Shown in pieces: positions 10,301-21,540 of a stretch of DNA of 64,000 nucleotides. How positions within the stretch are numbered: position 1 is the first letter of the stretch; each line of letters opens with the position of its first letter. Location of the stretch: the NCBI GenBank assembly GCA_033558025.1, contig JAUCEF010000014.1, forward strand, positions 3,348,001 through 3,412,000, read 5' to 3'. The notes under the pieces are model-generated. The model saw only the letters and a program-made list of their open reading frames with translations. It was not told the origin of the DNA and did not search any database. This DNA is from Phytophthora sp. 'mugwort' (lineage: Eukaryota > Oomycota > Peronosporomycetes > Peronosporales > Peronosporaceae). The translations under genes were made by a program, and so were the position numbers.

Positions 10301-13010
10301 TAGAAACTAAAAAGCGGATCAGGGCGATCGAGACGGCGATAATGATGTTGGTGGTAATGTTGTATCCACGCAGTGGGCAAGCGAGGGTGTGATGATTTCG
10401 GACGCGGAGCTGCTAGAGGTAGCCGTGGAGCCGTTAATTCTGGAGCTGCCGAGGGGGGGGGGGGGGGGGGGACGGTGCTGTTGACCACGGACATGGTGTT
10501 TCCGGACGTGGAGATTCTGAAGGTGGGGCGGACCGACGTGGTGTCATTGGTAGTGACTGAAGGTGGGGCGGACCGACGTGGTGTCATTGACCGACGTGGT
10601 GTCATTGGTAGTGGTACTGTTGATCGTTGCTATGGTGCTGACGGTACTGAACATGATGCTGGCGTACGCGATGAAGCGGTGGATTTGGCAATAGGCGGTG
10701 GCGAGGGAGGTGAAGAAGTGGTCACCTTGGGTGCGCGAGCTGCTGTAGTTGCGTGGCGCCAGTCCACCTACTAACTATGTAATTGCGTGCAAGTAGGAGC
10801 CGGAAATGAGAGGCATGTGGATCAAAACGGCGGAATAAGTGGTGAGGGCGGACGCGCTTCTGATATCGGTACGGCCGGGCATGGGCGTGGAGCTTCCAGA
10901 CAAGGCGGAACCGCTGGTCTCGAGGGTGGTGTTGCCGGCTGTAGACGTTGTACGTAGGATCAACGGCCGTGGGGCTGTCGGACGCGGCAAATCTGCTGGC
11001 TATGGGAGTGGTGTAGCAGGACGTGGCGCCTCCGGGAATTGTACTATTGGTCGTGGCCGTGGATTTGTGGATGTAAGCGTGGACGCGGACGCGGGCACGG
11101 TGCTGCTGGGCTAAGTGGTGTTTCTCATAGACGTTTGAATTGGCCTGAACCAACCGACGGGACCGCATGTGTTTTTGCAGGTGGCGTGGAAATGAGAAAG
11201 CCTGGGGAACATGCTACCGAAGTATTGATTGAGGGAAATCCTCTTGCCAGCGGAGCTAGAGCACTGGTATCGATGAATCCTGCTTGTGGAGATGGACCAG
11301 AACGAGCACCTGGTCAAGGCAACGCGACCCCAATCCGCACTCCTCCCATATTGCTGCAAGACATTTACGTGGACAAGCTCATACCATTCACGCCAGAAAA
11401 GGAGTCGTGGATGACGGCGAAGGCGTATAGAGTGGTCGGCATAGCCTACATCATCGGGCGGGTGTGTCGACGACTCAAGAAGGACCGATTTGCGTCTCTC
11501 TTTCAAATCCGTTGGTTGGATTCGCAATTCAAGGCGCTGTTGAACACGTCTGCGTGGGGGTCGTACAGACCGGCATAGAGAATTACCGGTCCTTGGCTCT
11601 GCTTGAAAAGAACCAGAACTGGACAGATCTAACCGAGGCGAATATTTCGGACGAGATGGAACTGGATGACACATCTAAGCTGGAAGTGGTAGAAGTTTAT
11701 GAGGAGTATGAGTATCCAGAGATGTTGTTGGCAACCCTAGCTAAAATCGAGGCTATTAAGAACATGCGCTTCGATCCGGTGAGTCAAATGGATGAACCAA
11801 CAAATTTGTTTCGGCATACCGATGGCTCTGTGAACACTCGCGCGCGTCCTGAATACAAGCATATTTTTGAGCACTCCGCCAGTTCAAGTTTTTTGCCTAC
11901 CTCCCGCTTTACTTCTGGCGACAAGTATTGCATGAAACAAATGGGTACGCTGTCGCTAACAACATCCGAACGTCGCAGGCATTCACGCTGTCCGAGCTAA
12001 TGTCTTTCTTCGGGATATTATTTTTCATGTCGTTGAACGACAAGGGAGAATTCTTCAGCTATTGGGGAGAGCCGCCGGAAGATCTCGTTTTTGGTGGAAG
12101 CACCACTCTAATGGACAGCGTGATGACGCTAACAGATTCAAAATGCTTCGGCGATGCCTATGCTTCAACGCAACCGCACCACACTTGCCACTGATGCAGC
12201 CGCTCGCAATAGGCTTTTGCTCAATTTGCTGAAAGTGACGGGCGACAAGTAAGTGAATGTTGGTCGTGACATAGCCCTTGACGAGGCCAGCGTGGCTTGT
12301 CGCTCTCGACAAGGACGGCATATGATTGTATACAACCCTATGTAATTTACCGGCAGTACCATTTCCGGTTGTATATGTTATGTTGCTCGACGAGCTGGGT
12401 TGCGCTAAACTATCGCTTGCATTGGAACGATGGGACATTGAGGTTCGTCTAAATGGAGTAGTTCAAGTCAGGAACTCAAGGGCTGGAACAAGACCTGATC
12501 AAGGTTTCGGCTGTCCGACACCATGTATTAGAAATGACACGCTCACTGTTTGGCACAAACAGGGTGGCCAACGTGGACAATTACTCCACATCGGTCCAGC
12601 TACTTCAGGAGCTGCGTCTCAAGGGACTATACGCACGTGGTACTACCCGGCCAAACAGCAAACATTTTCCGGGACACACTATCCTTGAAAAGGAGCATGA
12701 TAATTGTCAACGAGGGGATTTACGCCAGGCATTCTCGGCAGACCATAGCATCATTGCTGCTTGGTGCGTGGAAGTATTGTAAACATGGCATCCAATGCCG
12801 ATCCTTCCATAATCACTCCCGTGTCCCGTAAAATCGGCAGCACGGACGTTGCCTTTCCAACACCGACGTGTGTTAGCGCGTACAACAGCAACATGCAGGG
12901 TGTCGACCGTCTAGACCAGATTCGGGAGATTCTCTATAGCGGATGGTCCCTCGTTCAAGCGGCGGCATAAGAAGCTGGCATTGGCTTTGGTGGACGTTGC
13001 TAGGGCAAAC
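10300..13010 (+). pseudogene. PiggyBac-type transposase (DDE_Tnp_1_7), broken
   Basis: The piggyBac layout is legible across several frames. There is an RG/GGX-rich N-terminal region (10370-11110), then an element-specific conserved stretch with KLIPFTPEKESW and KKDRFASLFQIRWLDSQFK (11370-11540), the acidic linker and FDPVSQMDEP (11640-11900), and EYKHIFEHSASSS. Three catalytic-Asp contexts remain: IALDEASVAC (about 12270), RVANVDNYSTSVQLLQEL (about 12565) and NMQGVDRLDQIR (about 12890). At least five frame changes separate these. The usual role is cut-and-paste at TTAA sites. I did not find a convincing pair of TTAA-bounded ends. It abuts the truncated end of the Gypsy element at about 13.15 kb. 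Confidence 0.8.
10517..10613 (+). repeat. 40-bp tandem repeat, 2.5 copies
   Basis: Unit beginning CTGAAGGTGGGGCGGACC at 10517 and again at 10557 (period 40), followed by a third partial copy of the GACCGACGTGGTGTC core from 10589. It lies in the RG-rich coding remnant of the piggyBac transposase, where such slippage would expand or shorten the low-complexity N-terminus. Confidence 0.75.
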
Positions 13011-13419
13011 ACATAGTTGACACGACGGCTTGTGAAACCACCGACCGCTCGCGACCCCCCATTGCTCTTTCATGATGGAGCTCCACTCCTTGCTGCCGCT
13101 GTAACGCAGCGCTAGTCAACCTGTCCGCACTAGCATTCCAGTAATGCTTCAGATGTAGCAGTTCGTGATCTGGCCAGAACTTAAGCCGATCAGGGCCTTC
13201 GACCTCAACAGCGTCAATCCGGGTGCCTTGCAGTTGATCTCGCCTCGTACTTATCTGATCACCAGATTTGAATCACCGCAAATCACCAACCGTCCCAGTG
13301 TCATCTCTTCCAGCAGGTCAAAACACAGCAGGGATCCATTGTACTCTGCCTCGTTCACGGTCCGACCCGCGGCATAACCGGATCGGGCCTGGCCTCAGAA
13401 CCGTCCACTCAGGTAGCTC

Positions 13420-15058
13420 TCACAAAATAGCACTATAGGCTCCGCCGCTTCGTTTTACTCGTGCAGATTCGTCAAAACGCACCACAAACAGCTCTTCGTC
13501 CGCGCCTATTGCTGGGATCGGTGCTTGGATCTGACAGCGTGGATCTTCCTTAGGTGCGATCGCGATCAAAGCCTCGTCCAACTTGGATGGATGTATAATA
13601 CTGGCAGCGGTCGCCACCAAAATCTCATCTTCTCCCTTGGTACACTTCTCGATCTCGAACGTCCATGGCTACAGGAGTGCAGCCCATTGGCCTAATCTTC
13701 CATGGAGACCAGGCGACCTGAAGAGCCTTGCCAGCACCGAGTGTCTGGTCAGGATCCGGATCTGTCACCCAACCAACATGTTGTAGTTCAGATCTAAAAT
13801 CCGCAACAAGGCCAACACTTCCTTCTCTACCACGTCGTAGTTAAGTTCATTCGACTTCAACGTACGATTCGGGAACATCATTGGATGGTACACGCGATCA
13901 TGCTCTTGCATCAGAGCAGCCGAGATCGCCCACTCACTGGCATAAATAACTACCACAGGTTGACGATCTGGATCGAAATGACGCAAGATTGGAGTAGCAG
14001 CGATCTTCTCTCTCAGTTTGTTAAAAGATCTGAACGCCCGTTTCCACTTTTCGTCTACTGCACTCAGACCCGCCTTCGGTTGATCAGGTAGAGGATAGCC
14101 GGATCTCTCTGGATCTGGAACGTCCAGATCGGGATAGGGAGAGTTTCCCCGAGAGCCTGACGGAGATCTTGACGCTTCTTCAGCTCGTTAAAATCCACTT
14201 CACGCAGCTCATACAAGACGGCTGCATAAATTGCGTAGTCTTCAATGAATCGGCTATAAAATTCAAACTGCCTAGGAACGATTTGCATCGATCTGAGCGA
14301 TTCCGGGAAAGGCAAGTCGGTTAACTCCTTTACGTCCTCCGGATGTGTCTCCATGCCTTCGGTCGACACCTGATGTCCTAGGTAATCCACTTTTCTTAGC
14401 CCCCATAAACTCTTGACGACACTGCTCGACAAGTTCCATCTGTCACAGGCATTCAGTAGGTGTTCCACCCGATCGCATAGTTGACTTCAAGTCCCGGCAG
14501 TGATTTGGATGTCGTCCATATATGATCTACATCCAAGAACTGAAGGTTGCTGGGAATTTCGGGTTCTCCTGCGTCAAACACATCCGTGCGTCGCCCTGTA
14601 GGTTCGGATTTCGAGATCTTCATGAATCCATACAAAGCGTTGTCCACCAATCATTGGTAGACCTGTGGCGCGTTCTTAAGTCCAAATGGCATCCTGTTCC
14701 ACTCGAACACTCCGAACGGCGTCATGAAGGCAGAGATCGCACGAGCTCGATAGGTCATCGGGACTATCCATAACCCACTTGCCATGTCTAATGAACAATA
14801 TCATAGCACTTTGACCAGATCATCCAACAGATCGTTGATCAGCGGCACTGGATATACCATCAGTCGCGTCAGATCCTTCACCAACCGGTAGTCGATGCAC
14901 AGCCGTATATCTACTCCGTTCTTCTTAATGATGATCACGATCGGCAATGCCCATGGAGAAGTCGAATATCGGATTATCTTGGCAGCTAACAGTCCATTGA
15001 TTAGATCCGACACCTTCTCCGTGAAGCGCGGCGCCACCTTCCGTACTCGTTGCGCCAC
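13420..15058 (-). pseudogene. Gypsy reverse transcriptase and RNase H, broken
   Basis: Minus strand. The polymerase opens with KVAPRFTEKVSDLINGLLAA, SPWALPIVIIIKKNG and the IDYRLVKDLT block (15058-14801). The palm continues at 14650-14453, where the expected Y-x-D-D box is degraded to FLDVDHIW. RVDYLGHQVS-type thumb sequence (KVDYLGHQVSTEGMETHP) is at 14468-14064, then RNase H with VVVIYASEWAISAALMQEHD (13986-13765), whose first catalytic Asp position reads YAS, and ELNYDVVEKEVLALL. A second RNase-H-like start, FVVRFDESARVKRSGGAYSAI, is at 13510-13420. Frames shift between blocks. Polymerase activity is not possible with this active site. Confidence 0.75.
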
Positions 15059-16471
15059 GGATTTCGCACCACCTACGTCGACGTCGCATACAACGCCCTG
15101 CTGGAGTCAACGCGTTGCCCTTGCCGATCAGGGGGTGTCGTCTCTTCCAGATCATCTGTCGAAGCCAATCGATCTTTTCCGGGGTATAACACGTTGGATC
15201 TTCCACCTGAATATCCTCGACGTCACCTCTTCCGTCGTGGCAATCTCGACTTCGGGCAGTACCGCTAACTCTCGGTCCACGTCTTCCGCTCGGTCCACGT
15301 CTTCCGTCCTCATTTCTCCTCCTTCATGACGGTAGCTCAAATCGTTTCAAGCCAGGTCGCCATCTTCACGGCGATCGGATTCAGTAAGACTGGGTCGATC
15401 GGCGTGATTTCACTTCCGATCTTCAGGCAAGTTCGGTGATCTAGCTTCGTGTTGTTCTTCCTCGCCATCCGTACCTTTTCGGGCGATATCTGACCCGCTG
15501 CAGCTGACGAATGGGGCCATCTAAGATCCGATCCCGGTCCAGCCTGTCCTTCCTGGTCTGCCACCGTCGCGACTTCCTTAACCTGACCTCTGATCCGTAC
15601 GCCAGCATCGGCGACAGCCGTAGCTGGGACGGATCCTTCTTCGCCACCTTCCACACACCCTGAGCGACGTCACACGCGGTGATCTCGATGCATCCTTCTC
15701 TCTTATGGATGGAGCTGGGGTTGCAATGTCCGATCGGTTACCCGTTGTAGACGGTGTAGCCGTTTTATCTTCATTGTCGAAAACGAGACTCTACCTAGTA
15801 TTGCCCGTGGTATGGCGTATTCTGGGCGCTCTGCAGCGGTGCCAGGGCCCGATCCATCCATTTCAGGAGAAAGTGCCTCCATCGTCGCTTGGAACGGTAG
15901 ATTCTGGCACTCCGTATATCAACGCGATCCGATCGACACGAAACCTGGCACGCTGGAACGCGATCCCCTGGTAGCAACATCGCGATCCGTACGTCTCGCT
16001 GGAGGATAAGTCGACTGTAGCTTATATTCGTCAGCAACATATACTGCGTCTTCCCTGAGCCCGTCGTCGCCGTTGGCACCCATCAATCTCCGCATGTAAC
16101 CCACAGTTTCTCGCGATCTGCGGATGCCCGTAATCGGAGCGGTAATTCGATCGATCCCCCAACCTCAACTTGGAGATGCTGATCTAACGTCACCACTTTC
16201 GCCTTGTCATTGTAGAGCTGCCGGCGTCCACTAATTTGGATCCGGATCTCGTCTGGCAAGCAAATCGATCCATCGACCAGATCTACTCTGATCCCAGCAG
16301 GGACCATAAAGTCCATATCCTAGATCGCATCTTGACCCGCCTGATCTCCGACCCAGTTATCGATGAAGTACACCAGCGATCCTGCCAGCGTGATCTGATC
16401 CGTGTCCTTCCATTCGTGACGTACATATTCTTACCGATTCCCATACACTCTTGGCGCTGACTCATGTCGAT

Positions 16472-16839
16472 TTAGCACCCAATCTTACAAGCAAAGGCGG
16501 TATCCAGAATGGACACCTCGACACCAGTATCTACGAGTAAGATCGCCTCGTCATCCTTGATCTTACCTGTCGCTTTCGCTTGTCGAAACCACTTTCCCGG
16601 CGCATGATGCTTCCAATAACCTCTAGATTCTCCTGGAAGGAGATCTAAGACCATCATGACATCCATCGACGGTATTCGTCGACGTGACGCAGGTTCGAGA
16701 TCTTAGCAATAGGATTCCCATTTAGATCACATGTATTATCGCGTAGATTTTGTTGCTGTTCGCTAACTCCATCTACCGACTTCTTGTCCGCAAATGCATA
16801 GATGTAATACGTAGAGCGCTCGGCTCGTACCGGATTCAA
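16472..16839 (-). pseudogene. Gypsy retropepsin segment
   Basis: The minus-strand fragment at 16666-16472 contains LLVDTGVEVSILDTAFACKIGC-like retropepsin sequence, with the catalytic D-T-G intact, preceded (16839-16654) by a linker fragment in another frame. The family is an aspartic protease that dimerises to cut the Gag-Pol polyprotein. Position between gag and polymerase is as expected for Ty3/Gypsy. A stop separates it from the neighbouring blocks. Confidence 0.65.
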
Positions 16840-16853
16840 AACCGGCGAGCATC

Positions 16854-18823
16854 CTAGTTAACATCTTTTCTGCCATAGCCGGTAACATCCCCACATGTTT
16901 GGTCGGGTTGTACCACTGGCGGATATGGTTGTAGAACGCTTTCTATTGGACACTTGTCCATGTCGTGTAGCTCACCACATCCACGGTATATGAAAAGGCA
17001 GTGGCCCGCTGGATGGCCTCTCTTACCCACTTCTGACACGTTAGACGCCTCCATCAACCGAGATCCGTATGCTTCCGGGACCCACAGTGAGAGCACCGGC
17101 TCCGATCCGATCCGATCCGTCCAGGGGTAGTGGCATTCGACGTTCGTGAGACGTTGGTTCCGTCTGGGGTCGTCCGTGGAAGCCCGATCAGGCGCTTTTG
17201 GTTCGCCTCCGGTAGGCGTCGGATCGTTATCCGTCGAGGCGAAAAAAATTGACGGAGGTCACCTTCCGAATCCGATCCTGATTCCAGACGTGGAGTCGGG
17301 ATGGATCGGACAGCCCGCTTAGCAGCGGCAGCCGGTGCCGATATCTGGGCCTTCTGTCAGTAGCTCGAGCCATAGGCGGATCTCTTCTGCCTGCTCTTGG
17401 CCCGTTCTCGCGCACGGAGGACTTCTTCCAGCTCGTCGGCATCTGGAAGACGCAACAACGTCAGCTATCCCGCCAAGTCGGGATCTCCCAGAGTCTCAAT
17501 GTAATGATCGACATCTTCACGACGATCGTTTCGATCGCCGTCCTTGGTCTTCAACCGCGCCGGCAGACCTGCAATGTTCAAAGGTACAGGTAGTCCAAAG
17601 GAGACTCTTCGGATCGCTTATGCACATGGTAGTAATGCCATGCAACTGAGACGCCCGGACCGCAGTATTGCATCTGGAAGCTGCCAAGCAAATCACTCCA
17701 CTTGTTCCGAGTCGATCGGCGGAGTTGCCGGTGCCGTTTTTTTGCCGGTCCTGCGAGTAGGTCGGCGGGGGTCAAACCCTTCTCTTCGTCTGAACCCTGA
17801 TCTCGCAGGAACGCCGATTTAACCTTGCTGAACCCACGCTCTAGCTCGGTCTTCATCTCGAACCTTGCCAGTAAACGCTTTTAAGTCTGAGATCGCTGAG
17901 ATTCGGACTCGTTGGATCAGTAAGCCACCTCCCGATTCGGTGGCAGCTGTGGCGACCGCTACACGTCCCGCACTTGGGATGTCCCGATCTTCTGGATCCT
18001 ATTCACCGAGGGACGGCTGGTGCCGCGGCGATCCTACAGATTCCATGTCCACGTCTTGTGATCACACATGAGCCTTCTGAACTGGTATCTTGGGTGCAGT
18101 GATCACACGTTGTTTCTCCAGAAATCGAGTCATGGCTGCTTGGAAATACGATTCCAAGTGGAACTTCGGCGCGTTTGGCGGATCTGCGACCTTCTCTTGG
18201 GTCGCGGATGGATGCAGTTTCTTTCGCTGATCTGTCGCTGGAGATGTCTGATCGGACGATTTTAAACGTGATCGCAGAAGGGCCGCGCCTGAGGGGTCTT
18301 AGCTGCATCCATTGCGGACCGGCCGAGCTGTCTGGGTCCGGCTCCGAGGTGGTTGATGCGTAGTGAGACGATCCCGTCTGACCTCCGGCGTGACTGCCGG
18401 GCCTTGATCGCGGTAAATCTTGAGTCTGCAAGGATTTGCCAGTTAAAGATTTTAGCATCTTAAACAGGCCTTGAGACGTTGATCGGATCACATCCAGATC
18501 CATAATGAAGAGATCGTCGGCATAAAAAGCGCCTGCCACTAGGCCGGTTCCTTCATCAGCTAGAACAGTGACTTCACAGCGTCCAGCTTGTTCGACGGTT
18601 CTTGTGGTCTCCCTATCGGGCACTTTATGTCTCCGATCTGGCGTACCTGCATGATCGTCATCACCGGATCGTGGATCAAGAACTCGCGTAAGGTCTTCCG
18701 GTATATGATCGCCAGCGCGTCCTCCGTCCAGATCGCCGTGGACGCTTGAGTCTGGTCTTCCGCCTCCGACTCTGGGGCCTTCAGGTTCTTCTTCGCAATC
18801 TTGTTCTTCTTCATCTTCGTCAC
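16854..18823 (-). pseudogene. Gypsy gag with zinc-knuckle remnant
   Basis: The minus-strand gag pieces start with a Lys-rich, Glu-rich leader (18823-18560) holding YRKTLREFLIHDPVMTIMQ and QIGDIKCPIG. A Ser/Arg-rich middle (18623-18003) and a helical part with SDLLGSFQMQYCG (17856-17578) follow. At 17096-16854 lies a Cys/His cluster, HCLFIYRGCGELHDMDKCP, that stands where the nucleic-acid-binding knuckle belongs. The pieces are in different frames. Gag would package element RNA. Assignment rests on order relative to protease and polymerase as much as on sequence. Confidence 0.55.
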
Positions 18824-19621
18824 CGATCTTGTAGCTACGGTAGTAGCGAATAAGTAAAGTTCAGGCTTGGCCTTACCTGTCTCGCTTGGCAGATCTCGAT
18901 TCGCATCGAGATCTGCAGGGTTCCCCGAAGGGGCCTGGCGGAGGAATTCGGTGCATCTCTTCCAGATCCGGATCTGCCCCTCTTCTGTCGACAGAGTTCC
19001 TCCCAGGGCTCTGCCGATCTGCGGATCTCACTTATTCAGTAGCGTCGCCGTCGATCCAATCTCCGACGGCGCTTGATCCCCTTGTTCAATCTTCGCTTTC
19101 ACATCTTCTTCTGTAAACTCACGGTGAAATCCTGAGTCAACCAGAGCTCCGGGCACACGAACCATTATGGTGTAGCGGGATCTGTCAAATACGATTAAGA
19201 CCCGATCTTCTTACCAACTGCGCCCAAACACCGATTAACGGAGGGGTTCCCCGATGATCCGTGATCTGTTGAACTTGGTCTCATCTTGTGTACCCATCGG
19301 TGAGCTGCGTCTGCTTTCTTGGGAGCCGGAGGATGCAACGATGTAAAGTCTTGAACGTCCTGGCTGGAAGCGGGGACGTGGAGCAGCGCGGAAGCCTTCG
19401 CTCTGCTGCCGTTATTGGTTCCGATCGAGGTAGCCGACCTTCATCGATGGCCTGTACTTGATCCGAGGCCGTGGTTGCCGTGTGGCGTTGTCCCTAGGGT
19501 TTAATTGAGTTGCTGTCCGCTTCCTTTAGCGGGATCTTGCGAGTTGAAAGTCGAAGCGATCGTCGGCCAAGCACTGAATGCCGATCGATCGAGGTACGCG
19601 CTTGATCAGAAGTTCGCTAGC

Positions 19622-19653
19622 GTGTGTGTGTGTGTGTGTGTGGGGGGGGGGGG
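19622..19653 (+). repeat. (GT)n followed by G run
   Basis: About ten GT units followed by a run of 12 G, just upstream (on the minus strand: downstream) of the primer-site region of the Gypsy element. A simple-sequence tract with likely length variation. Confidence 0.85.
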
Positions 19654-19730
19654 TCGGCTAATATCCGATCTGATCTGCTCACCGCGAACTAGATCTGCTA
19701 CTTGGACTAGTCGACACCTTGGGGGGCCAA

Positions 19731-20880
19731 TGTAGTTCCCTTCCCACGGTATTTAAAAAAACGCCTAAGTTGTCCTGCAAATTCGAGTCTGATTGTTGCT
19801 TAGCTTTTTCTGGTCTTATCATTCCATCCTGAACCTTATCTCGTACCACCTGAACCTCCTGAATCTTGCCCTTCTTCAACCACTCAACACATACCGTCCT
19901 CACACTTGCCCATCACCGCGGACAATCGCTGATCGAATCCCGATCTGCCAGATCGCGGATGTCAGAACATGTATGCCAATTTGCCAACACCGATCGGCCG
20001 ATCTTCCAGATCACGTATGTCAGAACATTTATGCCGATCTGACAGATCGAGGATTCGGAACCTGTAGGCCATTGACGAATACCGATCGACCCGATCTGCT
20101 CGATCTTGACGCAAGATCTTCCGAACCTTGAACGCCCGATCGGCTCGATCTTCTGAACCATGAACGCTCGATCGGCTTGATCTGCCCGATTCGCCATTGA
20201 TCAGCTCGATCTGACTGCAAGATCGACCCGGCCTATCTGATCTTGGACGACAGAGTGTAGCTCGATCTGCGGTAGCCGGATCAGCTCGATCTTCTACAAC
20301 CTGAAAAGTCTGATCGGTTCGGTCTGCCGAATCCCATCATCGATCGGCCCGATGTCGTCCGATCGACCTGAGTTGTCTGATCGCGATCGGCCGAATATAA
20401 CCCAGCCCGCGGACGCCGGATAAACACGATCGGGGTCCGACCGAGGCCAAGCTCGAGTTAGATCCGGTTAGATTGACTGCGTCGTCGTTGGCCAGTCCTG
20501 ATCTCTTGCATTCCCCCGATCCATGCTTCGAATATCCATCTGATCCCCTATTGGTCGGGTGACCACCGTATAACAGATCTGGGTTAGGTGGTTGCCCGAC
20601 CCTGGGTTCCTTTCCTGTCGTCAAAACATCCCTTTACACCGCGGATTAAGTCGAACGTCGCCCCGCCTTTATCTCGTATCTTAATCCGGCTCGATCGCCC
20701 CCTCTCGACACGGCTGGGGTCGCCTTTCTCGCCGATCTGGCCATTTCTTGGGGATCTGATATTCTTGGTTGACGCTTCTTCACATGGCTGTGTGAGCTGA
20801 AGTTTCTGTTGAAGAAAATCGAGGAAAGCAATTGACCTTGGACTATCGACGACAAAAAACAAATTTGGGGAGGCTGCAAA
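19731..20880 (-). repeat. Gypsy 5' LTR-like block, GATC-dense
   Basis: On the minus strand this block ends in ...GGGAACTACA at 19731 and is followed by TTGGCCCCCC, the usual LTR-end/primer-site pattern. Between 19910 and 20420 it consists of diverged repeats built on CGATC(T/G) with GATCT spacers; I count about 15 GATC in 20041-20280, where chance predicts about one. The right limit is uncertain, because no second LTR remains for comparison. Confidence 0.45.
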
Positions 20881-21540
20881 GCAGTGTAAAGATGCTATAG
20901 ACCTGCCAACTGGGACGCAAAACAGCAGAAAGTGGTGTGGACGTCAACTCATATGGGTATCAGTTGCAACCACCGTGCGTAAGAACCAAAGAAAAAACAA
21001 AGCAGCTAGTGTCGGTAATCCGCCGTAGCAAGCGAGCTCTTTTCGGCGCGAACTCGATCGCTAGTGCATCAAGTCGTGTATTTACACTCCAAAAGATTAC
21101 AGTATCCTCTCAAATATCGTCTTCCTGAGAAGTCCATTATCTATCCTGTAAATTCCGCGCAAGCGTGAATCTCAACGGAGATTGAATACTCGGCGGACAG
21201 AATCCATCGTTATGTTGGGCAGCAAATATTGTCACAACATGGAACGAGGATGTGCAGGTATCTTGTGGTTAGATCTTGGCATTTTTAAACAATATCCACA
21301 GCGACCACAAGCCCGCAATGCCTATGTACTCATCATTGCAAATAGATGCCGAGCTGGCCTGCCTTCAATGCAACGGCAGCGTTTTTCTCAGCGTTAGTTT
21401 GTGTTCTGCACACATCTACTGTTTGATTTGTACTGTGTCGTTACTAAGTTTTTTTTTATTATTATCTCGTATCCAGTAATGTCAAAGCTATATAGGTAAG
21501 CAATTAACAAGGTTAGGAATATAGCTGCGATTGTATCTAG
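20881..21540. other. No recognisable gene
   Basis: About 660 bases of AT-balanced sequence with only short open frames. It lies between the LTR-like block and the decayed Ulp1-type gene. Nothing recognised. Confidence 0.4.

Larger units (their letters stand above)
13160..20880 (-). mobile_element. Ty3/Gypsy LTR retrotransposon, truncated
   Basis: Minus-strand element read right to left: an LTR-like block (20880 to 19731), a primer-site-like stretch after it (19730-19715, starting TTGGCCCCCC), gag (about 18830-16850), protease (16666-16472), reverse transcriptase and RNase H (15060-13420). Integrase and the 3' LTR are absent, because the sequence ends at about 13.15 kb next to the piggyBac. 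The whole element is unusually rich in GATC. Stops, frame changes and a ruined polymerase motif show it is inactive. Confidence 0.7.
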
